Shown here in pieces: positions 25,223 through 34,295 of a stretch of DNA of 64,000 nt (positions within the stretch are counted from its first letter, which is position 1; every line of letters starts with the position of its first letter). The notes under the pieces were generated by a model, which saw nothing but the letters and a program-made list of their open reading frames with translations, was not told the origin of the DNA and did no database searches. The stretch is from an uncultured Collinsella sp. (GTDB lineage Bacteria > Actinomycetota > Coriobacteriia > Coriobacteriales > Coriobacteriaceae): positions 102,953 through 166,952 of the forward strand of contig UQOY01000004.1 in assembly GCA_900542825.1 (NCBI GenBank), given 5' to 3'. Made by a program: the position numbers and the translations under genes.

Positions 25223-25960
25223 ATGAACTCTGCGAAATCTCAATCCTTCCCAAAAGCCACCAGCTTCGACACGGCACTCGTACGCTCTAAGATTATGGGG
25301 CGGAACCCCCTCAAACTCTGCGAAGAGCTCCTTTGCGATGCGAGCATTCCCCGCGGCGCCCGTGTCTGCGACCTTGGGTCGGGCACCGGCATTACCAGCG
25401 CCCTGCTCGCCCGCGAATACGGGTTTGACACCTGCGCCGTCGATCTGTGGAGCGACCCCGTCGAGAACCGCGCGTTCTTCGATTCGCTCGGCATTCCCCG
25501 CAACACTATTCACCCTGTTAAGGCGGACGCCTCACAGGGTCTACCGTTTGAGCACGGCTATTTTGATGCGGTCGTGAGCATCGACTCGTACAACTACTAC
25601 GGTCGCGACCCGCACTATCTGGGCGAGCGCCTACTCCCCTACGTAAAGCAAGGCGGGATGCTCTACGTAAGCATCCCCGGCATGGTTCGCGACTGCCACG
25701 ACAACCTGCCCGCCTGCCTGCTCAAATCCTGGACATCCGAGCAGCTCGACTATATGCACGACATAGCCTGGTGGCGCGCCATGATCGAGCCGACCCCCGG
25801 CGTCGAGATTGTCTCGATGCACCCTATGCTCTGCACGGACGAAGCGTGGAAAGACTGGCTCGCCTGCGACAACGAGTACGCAGCAGGCGACCGCGCTGCC
25901 GTTGAAGCCGGCGCGCTCGAATACCTCAACACCATCGCCATTGTGCTGAGGAAGCTCTAA
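25223..25960 (+). CDS. Class I SAM-dependent methyltransferase
   Basis: The 245-residue protein has motif I VCDLGSGTGITSALLARE at about residue 50, acidic motif II (CAVDLW), and the post-I region PFEHGYFDAVVSIDSYNYYGRD. This is the methyltransf_11/25 type that methylates small molecules or, less often, RNA. AGGAAAG precedes the ATG. The acceptor is not readable. A strong terminator follows at 25966. Confidence 0.85.
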   Translation: MNSAKSQSFPKATSFDTALVRSKIMGRNPLKLCEELLCDASIPRGARVCDLGSGTGITSALLAREYGFDTCAVDLWSDPVENRAFFDSLGIPRNTIHPVKADASQGLPFEHGYFDAVVSIDSYNYYGRDPHYLGERLLPYVKQGGMLYVSIPGMVRDCHDNLPACLLKSWTSEQLDYMHDIAWWRAMIEPTPGVEIVSMHPMLCTDEAWKDWLACDNEYAAGDRAAVEAGALEYLNTIAIVLRKL

Positions 25961-25965
25961 ACAAT

Positions 25966-26005
25966 AGCCGCGCGAGCCGTAAACAAACGGCCTCGCGCGG
26001 CTTCT
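25966..26005 (+). terminator. Intrinsic terminator after the methyltransferase
   Basis: AGCCGCGCGAG and CTCGCGCGGCT with an inner CCGT/ACGG extension, followed by TCTTT. It lies between convergent genes and may serve both. Confidence 0.88.
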
Positions 26006-26042
26006 TTAAAACGAGTTCTGAACAAACACAAAGCGCAATACG

Positions 26043-27332
26043 CTACTTGCGCAGCGGCTTGGGCAGCGGAATGCCGGCGGCGATAACGGCGGCGATGATC
26101 ATGCAGACGATACCCTTGAGCGGGAAGCACATGAGCAGCAGGCCCACGACCATGACGGGCTGACGCATGACCGCGCCCATCGTCGATGCCGTGCAGACGG
26201 CGACGCAAAAGACCGGATCGGCACCGGTGAGGATGGCAAGGCCGTAGCCCAGGCTTACGCCCGAGAAGATAACCGGGAAGAAGTGGCCGCCGCGCCAACC
26301 AAGGTTGATGAGGGCGGGTGTCAGCATGGCCTTAACAAGACCGGTCGCGATAAGCACGCCGGCGGGGATGGTCAGATAGGTCTCCATAAGCACGTCGGCT
26401 TGGGTCTCGCCGGCAAACATGGTGTAGGGCAAAACCGTGCCGCAGATAGCGAGGGTCAGACCAGCCAGCATTGCCTTGACGACAGGGCGCTCCCCTATGG
26501 CATGGGACAGTGCCTCGCTTGCATGCTCAGAGACAAAGTATAGCCAGCCGCAGATTGTTCCGATCAGCGACAGAGGAATGAGCCAGACAAGTTCCAGGTT
26601 GCCCACCTCGGCGGACTCGAACCTGGGCATGCCCATGCCGCCGCCCACAAGCTGGCCAAGCAGCAGGTAGGTGCCCAGACCGCCGGCAATCGCAATGCCG
26701 TAGACCACAGTCTTTTGCGCCTTTGCGAGCTTGATGGTGATCTCATCGGATGCGGGGTCCTCGTCGCCGTCGGCGCTACCGGCAAGCGGTGCCACAAAGC
26801 CAAAGACGGGCGCGGTAAAGAGCGCCGTCAGGGCAGCCTGGGTGCCCAGCAGCGTGAGCTCCCTAAACTCGGCGCCAAAGCGACGCATGCGGTCGCCGAC
26901 CCAGCTGCACAGACCCGCGATAACGCCGGTCAGGCCGGCCTCCGGTCCAATACTTCCGCCAAACAGCAGCGGCAGCAATGCCGCGAGCGAAAGCTTGCCC
27001 AGATTGTCATACGGGTAGCGTCCGTCTTGTTTGACCTTGGCCATCACCTGGTTAAGGTCGTCGGTCTTGGTGCCCGTAATCTTTTCGTACAGACCGATCA
27101 GCAGGCCGCCCAGTAAGCAGACGAAAAACGGGTACGGCAGAAAGCCAAACGGGCCGCTGGCAAGCTCGGGCGAAGCGACGCCCAGCGCGTGCGGAATCTC
27201 GGTCCATAGATAGTCGATACCGTGCTCCATCGCAAAAAAGAACAGCCAGACCGCGGCGCCTGCGAACGCACCGGTCACGGCAACGCTAACTAAAAACAGC
27301 GCACGGTTTTTGGGTTTTGCAAGGCTATCCAT
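26043..27332 (-). CDS. ClC family chloride channel/transporter
   Basis: The 429-residue membrane protein has 10 or more helices and the ClC filter sequence GGSIGPEAGLTGVIAGLCSWVGDR, a variant of G(K/R)EGP. The helix N region (GGHFFPVIFSGVSLGYG) also fits. ClC proteins carry chloride or fluoride, often with proton exchange. The variant GSIGPE differs from the common GREGP motif, so anion selectivity is unclear. GAGG precedes the ATG. Confidence 0.88.
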   Translation of the reverse strand: MDSLAKPKNRALFLVSVAVTGAFAGAAVWLFFFAMEHGIDYLWTEIPHALGVASPELASGPFGFLPYPFFVCLLGGLLIGLYEKITGTKTDDLNQVMAKVKQDGRYPYDNLGKLSLAALLPLLFGGSIGPEAGLTGVIAGLCSWVGDRMRRFGAEFRELTLLGTQAALTALFTAPVFGFVAPLAGSADGDEDPASDEITIKLAKAQKTVVYGIAIAGGLGTYLLLGQLVGGGMGMPRFESAEVGNLELVWLIPLSLIGTICGWLYFVSEHASEALSHAIGERPVVKAMLAGLTLAICGTVLPYTMFAGETQADVLMETYLTIPAGVLIATGLVKAMLTPALINLGWRGGHFFPVIFSGVSLGYGLAILTGADPVFCVAVCTASTMGAVMRQPVMVVGLLLMCFPLKGIVCMIIAAVIAAGIPLPKPLRK

Positions 27333-27455
27333 CGGGGCCTCCCGTGGTCAAAGTCGACAAGGATACGTTTTATTGTAAGACGGGCATAGCGAGGGCGGGC
27401 CAACCATCCACGCCGCGAACGGCGCCATTGGGCGCCGCACGTGTAAGTCCAAGGC

Positions 27456-27989
27456 TTAGCTGCCGATAATCGATGCGATCTGGTGCAGGTTATCGGCAAA
27501 GTAAATCCCCTGCTGGCGCTGCGGGCTCGAAAGTCCTTTATCAATCATGTGCTCGAGCAGCGCCTTAAGATCGTTGTAGTAGCCCCCGAGGTTGTACAGG
27601 ATGCACGGCGCACTCAAGTGCCCCAACGACACGGCGGACATGACCTCGGCAATCTCCTCGAGCGTGCCCGTACCGCCCGGGAAGGCGATGAACGCGTCGC
27701 CGAGCTCGATCATCTTGGCCTTACGCTCGGCCATGTCGCTTGTCACGATGAGGTCGTCAATACCGTCGTGTTGAAACTCTGCCTCAATAAAAAAGCTCGG
27801 CTCAACACCCGTCACGTGTCCACCCGCCTCGAGCACGCTATCGGCAAGCGTGCCCATCAGGCCCGACTTGGAGCCGCCGTATACCAGCGCGTGGCCGTTG
27901 GAGCCAATCCACGTGCCGAGCTCTCGCACTGCAGGCAGAAACGCCGGGTCGTTGCCGACGCTCGCGCCCAGGTACACCGTGATGTTCAT
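27456..27989 (-). CDS. LOG family (TIGR00730) Rossmann-fold protein
   Basis: The 177-residue product carries the LOG signature pair GGSKSGLMG at the N-terminal third and PGGTGTLEE in the middle (FIAFPGGTGTLEEIAEVM). Family enzymes are cytokinin-activating phosphoribohydrolases or nucleotide 5'-monophosphate nucleosidases. The ATG at 27989 is behind GAGGGGG; a TTG six bases upstream is an alternative start. Confidence 0.9.
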   Translation of the reverse strand: MNITVYLGASVGNDPAFLPAVRELGTWIGSNGHALVYGGSKSGLMGTLADSVLEAGGHVTGVEPSFFIEAEFQHDGIDDLIVTSDMAERKAKMIELGDAFIAFPGGTGTLEEIAEVMSAVSLGHLSAPCILYNLGGYYNDLKALLEHMIDKGLSSPQRQQGIYFADNLHQIASIIGS

Positions 27990-28025
27990 ATGCAATCCCC
28001 CTCGTCGTGACGCGCGGCACCCGTT

Positions 28026-28451
28026 CTATCGTTGCCGGCGACGATACTCGCGCACGCGGCGCGACAGGTCAGCGAGCTCGTCACGATCGAGCTCTTCCAA
28101 ATGCTCAAGATCGTCCATAAAGCGCGCCATGGTGTCCTTTTGGCGCAGTTTAATGAGCGTATTGCAGTAGTTCACCGCCACGCCCGTGAGCATGGCAATG
28201 TAGAAGATGCTAATAACGCTCAGGACGACGGTAATAGCGCGGGCGACCGGCGTTTCGGCCGGGATATCGCCAAAGCCGATGGTCGAGACCGTCTCAAAGC
28301 TAAACCAGAGACCATCGCCAAACGTAAGGGTCGTGGGCTCGGACAGCCAGACAGCCGTCGAGCACAGCAGATAGAAGATAAGGAACAGGCCCGTGATGCG
28401 CGCAAAGCCAGCCTGGCGCAAAACATCGGCAAGCGTCCTCAACTTGTTCAT
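28026..28451 (-). CDS. Two-helix potassium channel (Ion_trans_2)
   Basis: The 141-residue protein has a membrane helix at about 17-37, the selectivity filter TIGFGD after a pore helix (SFETVSTIGFGDIP) and a second helix at about 75-100, then a charged coiled-coil-like tail (RFMDDLEHLEELDRDELADLSRR). This is the minimal KcsA-like plan. The ATG at 28451 has AAAAGGGG upstream; the longer frame has no ribosome site. It lies 36 bp upstream of the LOG gene and is co-oriented, so it may share its transcript. Confidence 0.88.
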   Translation of the reverse strand: MNKLRTLADVLRQAGFARITGLFLIFYLLCSTAVWLSEPTTLTFGDGLWFSFETVSTIGFGDIPAETPVARAITVVLSVISIFYIAMLTGVAVNYCNTLIKLRQKDTMARFMDDLEHLEELDRDELADLSRRVREYRRRQR

Positions 28452-28503
28452 CGCGACCCCTTTTCCCAGACGCCCCATCACATTCGCTCGGTATTGTCCC
28501 ACA

Positions 28504-28578
28504 ACCGGCACTTGGGCAACCGACAGCTAGGGACGTTCCTTTTGTGCCGGCAGAAAGGGACTGTTCCCCAACTGCCGG
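28504..28578. repeat. Degenerate element with GGGAC/GTTCCC words
   Basis: CCGGCACTTGGG, AGGGACGTTCC, TGCCGGCAG and AGGGACTGTTCCCCAACTGCCGG follow each other; several pair imperfectly. It matches the repeat at 14922-14964 in vocabulary and lies between divergent genes. Confidence 0.5.
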
Positions 28579-28665
28579 GCGGAACCGTTTAGCGGCTCAG
28601 CTGCCGACTAAGCATGCTGAGCTGGTATCCTTATGCGAAACTATCTCAACTCGATAGGATTTCAT

Positions 28666-29277
28666 GTGAAACCTTCCGCCGTCCTTCGCTTAGCCCTACG
28701 CCGCACCCTGGCCGTCGCGCTTGCCGCACTCGCCATACTGAGCACCATCATGCCCGCCCCCGCCTTTGCCACCGACTCCGACCAGCAGGTCAAGACGGTC
28801 CGCGTTGGTTGGCTCGTCAACAACAAAGGCTTCCAGGAGGGCACGCCGGGCGAGCGCCTCTCGGGATGGGGCTACGAGTACCTCCAGACCCTCTCGTATT
28901 ACACAAAGGGCTGGCAATACGAATACGTCAGCGGCACCTTCTCCGAGCTTATGGACATGCTCGAGGCAGGCGAAATCGACCTCATGCCCAACATCTCGTA
29001 TTCGGCAGAACGCGAGCAGAAGCTGCTCTTTTCCTCGAACCCCGAGGGCACCGAGCGCTACTACATCTACGCCAGGCCCGACCGCGACGACCTGGCCAAG
29101 GGTGACCCCCAGGCGCTCCAAGGCCTCACCATCGGCTGCAGCCCTGGCGTTATGCAAACTATCGTCGGCCAGCAGTGGCTCGCCGACGAAGGCGTTACCT
29201 GCACCTATAAAAAATCGACACCGGCAGTGCCCTCTTTGAGGCGCTTGCAGACGGCGAGGTCGACGCCGTCATCATGA
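28666..29277 (+). CDS. N-terminal sensor part of a split hybrid histidine kinase
   Basis: Coding for a signal peptide (MKPSAVLRLALRRTLAVALAA, then PAFA) and a periplasmic solute-binding-like domain of about 160 residues (VRVGWLVNNKGFQEG, FSELMDMLEAGEIDLMPNISYS). The frame then goes wrong at an A6 tract (29209-29214) and stops at 29277, its TGA overlapping the ATG of the next frame (ATGA). With one extra A the reading continues as IDTGSALFEALADGEVDAVI and joins the downstream kinase. I chose the GTG at 28666 behind AGGA; the ATG at 28633 is an alternative. Confidence 0.75.
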   Translation: MKPSAVLRLALRRTLAVALAALAILSTIMPAPAFATDSDQQVKTVRVGWLVNNKGFQEGTPGERLSGWGYEYLQTLSYYTKGWQYEYVSGTFSELMDMLEAGEIDLMPNISYSAEREQKLLFSSNPEGTERYYIYARPDRDDLAKGDPQALQGLTIGCSPGVMQTIVGQQWLADEGVTCTYKKSTPAVPSLRRLQTARSTPSS

Positions 29278-31469
29278 ACGACACCATTTCGTCGCCCGAT
29301 GCGTCACCCATGTTCTACGTAGGCTCGAGCGACTACTATTTTGCCGTTCCCAAAAGCCGCCCTGATCTGATGAACGACATCAACGCCGCCATGACGACCA
29401 TCGCTCGCGATAACCCGCGCTATAACGAGGAAGTCAAATCGAGTTACTCGACCCAAAACAGTGGCTCGTCATCGCTCACCGGCACCGAGACCACCTGGCT
29501 CAAAGAAAACGGCAATACCATCACGCTCGGCTATCTTAAAAACCAACTTCCCTACTGTACGCAAAATGACGACGGCGAGATGGAAGGGTCGCTCGCCTCG
29601 CTTGCAACGACGTTGCACGACAAGTTTGGCATTACGGTCAAATCAATCGCACTCTCGAACAACAAGCAAATGATCAAAGCCCTTTCCAACGGAACCATCG
29701 ATGTCGCCCTGCCGTTGTTTCGCGACTACTGGCTCGCCGAGCAGACAGGGGTCATCCAGTCAAACTCGATGGGAACGGTTTCGCTGACCGCCATTCACAG
29801 TGGCAAAAACCTGAACAGAGACCTTAAGAACATCGCTTGTACAAAGAGCACAATCGTTAACCGTTTTGAGCTCGAAAGTCTCTTTCCGAACGCAACGGTA
29901 ACCGAGTATTCGAATGACGGCGAGGTGCTCAAAGCCCTCAATGAGGGGAAGGCACGTTGCATCATTGTCCCCAGCACGCGCCTGGAAACTCTCCGCGACA
30001 TCTACGACATCGAGGATTTCGAAACACAGGAACTCACCAACACGGCGCAACTATCGTGTTTAATTTCGCGCGGCAAGCCCGAGCTGCTGGGAATCATCAA
30101 TAAGGGCATCGTCAATGCAGGTGAATCGCTCTCTGCAAACAGCTATTTCCCCACATCGTACTCGGCGCAAGAATCGGATGCGTTCCGACTTCTCTACCGC
30201 AACCGCATCGTCATTGCGGCAGTTGTCATCTGCATTTTGCTCACCGGCATCGCCATCCTTGTCTGGTCGCTTTACCGCGCACAGGAGGAACGGCAGAAAG
30301 CCGATGCCGCCAACGCCGCCAAAACCGCTTTCCTCACGCGCATGAGCCACGACATCCGCACGCCGCTCAACGGCATCCTGGGCCTTATCGAGATCGAGGA
30401 ATTGAAGGAAGGCGATATCCAGGTCGCCCGCGAAAGCCGCGCCAAGGCGCGTGTTGCCGCCAATCACCTGCTCTCGCTAATCAACGACATCCTCGAGATG
30501 GGCAAAATCGAGGACCACAAGCTAACACTGGAACATGCGCCTTTTAACCTCAAAGAGCTCTGTGACGATGCGCTGGTGCTGTGCAAGCTCCGCGCGTCCG
30601 GTAGCGGCATCACAATGCAGGACAATAGCCTGCCGTACGCCACGGGGCCATACATGATCGGCAGTCCCACCCATATCCGACGTATCATAATCAACCTGCT
30701 AGACAACAGCATTAAGTACAACAGGCACGGCGGCTCCGTCACCTTTAGCTCACAGACCAAGCCACTCGATAACGGGCGCGCGCTCTTTTGCTTTAGCGTT
30801 TCGGATACCGGCATTGGCATGGCTCCCGAGTTTTTAAAGCATATCTATGAACCGTTTGCCCAGGAAGGTGACGATGCACGCAGCAAATTCCAGGGAACCG
30901 GCATGGGCATGCCAATCGTCAAATCGCTCATCGACATGATGGGCGGCACGATTGAGATTTCGAGTAAAGTTGGCGTGGGAAGTACGTTTAACGTCCAGAT
31001 TCCGCTCGAGATCGACAAGAACCCTCAGGCAAAAGAACGTACGGACGAGCAGGCATACAGTTGCTCGCTTGCCGACATGAACGTTCTTTTGGCAGAAGAT
31101 AACGAGCTCAATGCCGAGATTGCCCAGGCTCTGCTCGAAAGCGAGGGCATCGTCGTAACTCGCGTCGCCGACGGCAACGAAGCGGTCGACCTATACGTTG
31201 GCCGTCCCGCGGGTAGCTTCGATGCGATTCTAATGGACATCATGATGCCGGGCATGGACGGCTACGAGGCAACCCGCGCGATCCGCCTGAGCGAAAAGGC
31301 CGATGCGGCCGACATCCCCATCATCGCGCTCACCGCCAACGCCTTTGCCGAAGACGCCAAGGCGGCGCACGACGCCGGCATGAACGCCCATCTGCCCAAA
31401 CCGCTCGACTTTAACAAGCTCAAAAACATACTCGCCTGTATCAAGAAAAACGGGGCTGTTTCGCTATAG
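29274..31469 (+). CDS. Hybrid sensor histidine kinase, downstream part
   Basis: The 731-residue frame contains the rest of the first solute-binding domain and a second such domain (LGYLKNQLPYC, about residues 80-290). A membrane helix follows at about 309-331, then a HisKA domain with FLTRMSHDIRTPLNG (phosphorylated His near residue 357). The HATPase domain has N box LLDNSIKYN near 476 and a G box (GTGMGMPIV). A receiver domain (601-720) has the Asp in ILMDIMMPGMDG. This is an EvgS/BvgS-type plan with tandem sensor domains. No separate response regulator is adjacent. The intact gene would run from 28666 to 31469, about 934 residues. Functional status depends on the frameshift being real. Confidence 0.82.
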   Translation: MNDTISSPDASPMFYVGSSDYYFAVPKSRPDLMNDINAAMTTIARDNPRYNEEVKSSYSTQNSGSSSLTGTETTWLKENGNTITLGYLKNQLPYCTQNDDGEMEGSLASLATTLHDKFGITVKSIALSNNKQMIKALSNGTIDVALPLFRDYWLAEQTGVIQSNSMGTVSLTAIHSGKNLNRDLKNIACTKSTIVNRFELESLFPNATVTEYSNDGEVLKALNEGKARCIIVPSTRLETLRDIYDIEDFETQELTNTAQLSCLISRGKPELLGIINKGIVNAGESLSANSYFPTSYSAQESDAFRLLYRNRIVIAAVVICILLTGIAILVWSLYRAQEERQKADAANAAKTAFLTRMSHDIRTPLNGILGLIEIEELKEGDIQVARESRAKARVAANHLLSLINDILEMGKIEDHKLTLEHAPFNLKELCDDALVLCKLRASGSGITMQDNSLPYATGPYMIGSPTHIRRIIINLLDNSIKYNRHGGSVTFSSQTKPLDNGRALFCFSVSDTGIGMAPEFLKHIYEPFAQEGDDARSKFQGTGMGMPIVKSLIDMMGGTIEISSKVGVGSTFNVQIPLEIDKNPQAKERTDEQAYSCSLADMNVLLAEDNELNAEIAQALLESEGIVVTRVADGNEAVDLYVGRPAGSFDAILMDIMMPGMDGYEATRAIRLSEKADAADIPIIALTANAFAEDAKAAHDAGMNAHLPKPLDFNKLKNILACIKKNGAVSL

Positions 31470-31510
31470 TTTGTGCTCAACCACCATGCGCAGTAGAAAG
31501 GAAGCCAACG

Positions 31511-31990
31511 ATGTTTAGGCCCTTACGTCGAAAGAAACGCGCCATCACCGACGAGGAAGCACGCGAGTTGCTCGCCACCTGTAAGCGCGGCGTCTTTGCC
31601 GTCAACGGCGACGATGGCTACCCCTATGCCATTCCCGTCAACTACTTCTTCGACGCCGAGCACGACAAGATTTATTTCCATGGCGCCAAGGCCGGCCACA
31701 AGGTCGACGCACTCAAGCGCGATGACAAGATCTGCTTTACCGTTTACGGCAACGAGTGGTACAAGGACGGCGACTGGGCTCCCTACGTTATGAGTACCGT
31801 TGTCTTTGGTCGTTGTCGCCTGGTAGATGAAGCGCCCGCGTTTATCGAGGACAAAGTCCGTCAGCTCGCGCTTAAGTACTACCCTTCTGCCGAAGAAGTC
31901 GAGGAGGAGATCGCCAAAGACATCAAGGGCGTCCAACTCTACGAGATTTCGATTGAGCATCTTTGCGGCAAGCAGATTCATGAAAAGTAG
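31511..31990 (+). CDS. Pyridoxamine 5'-phosphate oxidase family protein (NimA-like)
   Basis: The 159-residue protein has the split-barrel flavin fold pattern: TCKRGVFAVNGDDGYPYAIPVNYFF at the N-terminus and GHKVDALKRDDKICFTVYG in the middle. Proteins like this bind FMN or haem and include nitroimidazole reductases of the Nim group. AAAGGAAG precedes the ATG. It follows the kinase frames by 41 bp and may be co-transcribed. Confidence 0.85.
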   Translation: MFRPLRRKKRAITDEEARELLATCKRGVFAVNGDDGYPYAIPVNYFFDAEHDKIYFHGAKAGHKVDALKRDDKICFTVYGNEWYKDGDWAPYVMSTVVFGRCRLVDEAPAFIEDKVRQLALKYYPSAEEVEEEIAKDIKGVQLYEISIEHLCGKQIHEK

Positions 31991-32023
31991 CGAATGCGGA
32001 AAACGCGCTCGCTACCCTCTGCG

Positions 32024-32064
32024 CTCCATGCGCCCACGCATTTTGACGGCGTGGGCGCATGGAG
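32024..32064. terminator. Perfect 16-bp hairpin between convergent genes
   Basis: CTCCATGCGCCCACGC and GCGTGGGCGCATGGAG pair perfectly around a 9-base loop, between the stop codons at 31990 and 32087. No T-tract follows on either strand, so it may be a 3'-end stability hairpin or a bidirectional terminator. Confidence 0.6.
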
Positions 32065-32086
32065 CAGCACTCGAATCGAGCGCCCC

Positions 32087-33298
32087 CTATACCCCAAAAA
32101 CGTAGCGGTCCAGGCGCTCACACGCCTCCCTTACGCGCGAAAGCGGCAGCGCCAGATTCACGCGAATGTGGCAGGGTCCGTGGAACGGGCGGCCGTCCTG
32201 ATACCCCACGCCAACGCGCGCCCCCTCGTCAAGCAGCCACTGAATATCGCGGCCATGCTCGCGACACCACTCGGAGCAGTCCAGAAACACCATGTACGTG
32301 CCCTGCGGACGTGAATAGGACACGCCCCCAAAATGCTCGTCCACGTAATCGCAGAAGCACTCGATATTACCGGCAAGCACCTGGTTGAGCTCGTCCACCC
32401 ACTCATAGCCCTGAGGCTGATAGGCACCGATAAGCGCATGCATGGAGAGGACGTTCATCTCGTTGTAGTGAGTCTTGTCGGACACGGCGCACACGCGGTC
32501 GCGCAGCGTCTCGTTATAGATGATGTGGTAGCTGCCGACCAGGCCCGCCAGGTTAAACGTCTTGCTGGGCGCATAAAGGGCAACCGTGCGCATGCGGGCA
32601 TCCTCGCTCACCGACTGCGTCGGGATGTGCTTGTGCCCCGGCAGGATGATATCGGACCAAATCTCATCCGAGATCACCACGCAATCGTGCTGGCGATAGA
32701 TGTCCATGGCGCGCTCGATCTCGTCGCGCTCCCATACGCGGCCGCAGGGATTGTGCGGCGAGCAGAATACCGCGGCATGGACGTGGTTTTGAGCGAGCTT
32801 GCGCTCCATGTCCTCAAAGTCCATGCGCCACACGCCCTGATCATCGAGCTTAAGCGGGCTGTGGACAATACGATAGCCCGCGGCTTCGATAGATTTGGTA
32901 AAGCCGATGTAGGTGGGGCTGTGGACCAGCACCGCATCGCCCGGCTGGACATACGCGCGCAGCGTCGACACGACACCGCCCAGTACGCCGTTTTCGTAGC
33001 CGATATGCTCCGGCGCCAAGCCCTCGACGCCATTGCGGCGACTCTGCCATTCGATGATGCGGTCGAAGTACTCGGGACGCGGATTGAAGTAGCCAAACAT
33101 GGGGTGCTGGGCGCGCTGAATGATGTACTCCTGGACCGTGGGCACCGTGGCAAAATTCATGTCCGCCACCCACATGGGGATGCGGTCGAAGCCCTCGTCG
33201 GGTGCGTTCGGAGCCATGCCGGGGATCTCGCCCCAGGAGTCAACGGCGATGGCGTCCATGCCGTGGCGGTCGATGATTGAAGTGAAGTCGTATTTCAT
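32087..33298 (-). CDS. MalY/PatB family cystathionine beta-lyase (PLP)
   Basis: The 403-residue protein is a fold type I aminotransferase. WVADMNFATVPTVQEYI at the start, FCSPHNPCGRVW in the middle, and the PLP lysine in ALYAPSKTFNLAGLVGS match the MalY/PatB group, which cleaves cystathionine and releases homocysteine. In gut bacteria such enzymes also liberate H2S from cysteine. GGGAG precedes the ATG. Confidence 0.9.
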   Translation of the reverse strand: MKYDFTSIIDRHGMDAIAVDSWGEIPGMAPNAPDEGFDRIPMWVADMNFATVPTVQEYIIQRAQHPMFGYFNPRPEYFDRIIEWQSRRNGVEGLAPEHIGYENGVLGGVVSTLRAYVQPGDAVLVHSPTYIGFTKSIEAAGYRIVHSPLKLDDQGVWRMDFEDMERKLAQNHVHAAVFCSPHNPCGRVWERDEIERAMDIYRQHDCVVISDEIWSDIILPGHKHIPTQSVSEDARMRTVALYAPSKTFNLAGLVGSYHIIYNETLRDRVCAVSDKTHYNEMNVLSMHALIGAYQPQGYEWVDELNQVLAGNIECFCDYVDEHFGGVSYSRPQGTYMVFLDCSEWCREHGRDIQWLLDEGARVGVGYQDGRPFHGPCHIRVNLALPLSRVREACERLDRYVFGV

Positions 33299-33410
33299 GC
33301 TGAGCTCCCGTGCAAAGCGGATTGTTTTGGTAGGCGTTATTGTCCACCAGCATGGGCGGTTTTGGCATGGGGTTTGGCGCTTAATTTGACGGGTGCGGAC
33401 GAATGGCTGG

Positions 33411-34148
33411 TTAGTCTCGCGCGTCGGTGATGGCGGTTATCGTCAACCTGGTTCCGTTGACCGTAAACGATATGTCGAGCCCAGCGTAAGCCAAATGGTA
33501 AATGCGGTTTGGCTCGTGCTTGCTACCCGCGCGGCGCGGATCTTGGCGAAGAACCTCAACCAAGCCAGGAATCTTTGCGGGCGGGACCATATCCTGTAGC
33601 GCTTGCGGAAACTCGACGTCGAGCTCTTGCCACGGAGCATCCTCAATCCAGCCTCCGGTCGCATCCGGGTGGCAGTCGGCAAACGGAATGTAGGGCTTAA
33701 TGTCGTAGATGGGCGTGCCGTCGCGCAGGTCGGCCCCCAGCACATGGATGATCGGACCATCGTCGGTGAGCTCGACACAATCGAGCTTGACGCAGGTGAG
33801 CCCGATGGGATTAGGGCGAAACGGACTGCGCGTGGCAAACACGCCCACGCGCTCGGCTCCGCCCAGGCGCGGCGGGCGTACGGTTTTCGACCACTTGGCA
33901 TTGGTGCCGGACCTGTCCCGCGTCTTGGCATCGGCGGCAATATCCTTGGCCGTGCCGCCGGGCGTGCCGTTTTCGAAGCGCCAGAGCAGCCATAGGTGGG
34001 AGAAGGAGTCCAGACCCTCAACCGCTGCGTTGGAGGCAAATTCCGGCTCAAAAACGATGCGCCCCTGCAGATGGGGCGCCAAAAAGCTGTTGCGCGGGAT
34101 GCCGAACTTCTGCGGCAGGTCGGTATGTATGTGTGCAATAGGTTCCAT
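33411..34148 (-). CDS. trmO: tRNA (N6-threonylcarbamoyladenosine37-N6)-methyltransferase TrmO
   Basis: The 245-residue product carries the TsaA/UPF0066 pattern: FSHLWLLWRFE, the SAM-binding GVFATRSPFRPNPIGLTCVKL and GADLRDGTPIYDIKPYIP, plus the C-terminal extension typical of TrmO. It methylates t6A37 in certain tRNAs. The ATG at 34148 lies 7 bp after TACAAT, a -10-like box, and has no ribosome site, so this mRNA may be leaderless (weak inference). It is divergent from the HTH/TipAS gene. Confidence 0.88.
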   Translation of the reverse strand: MEPIAHIHTDLPQKFGIPRNSFLAPHLQGRIVFEPEFASNAAVEGLDSFSHLWLLWRFENGTPGGTAKDIAADAKTRDRSGTNAKWSKTVRPPRLGGAERVGVFATRSPFRPNPIGLTCVKLDCVELTDDGPIIHVLGADLRDGTPIYDIKPYIPFADCHPDATGGWIEDAPWQELDVEFPQALQDMVPPAKIPGLVEVLRQDPRRAGSKHEPNRIYHLAYAGLDISFTVNGTRLTITAITDARD

Positions 34149-34295
34149 GCCGGTCATTGTACGGCATGGGCGCGCGGGCGACGGGCCGCGATCCCCTCTC
34201 ATCGTCATCTGCATGCAACCAACGGTTGCTTGGAAGGGCGCCTACTGCCGCGTATGCTTAAGCCATCAACCAGCAGAAAGCAGAAAGGAGCCGTT

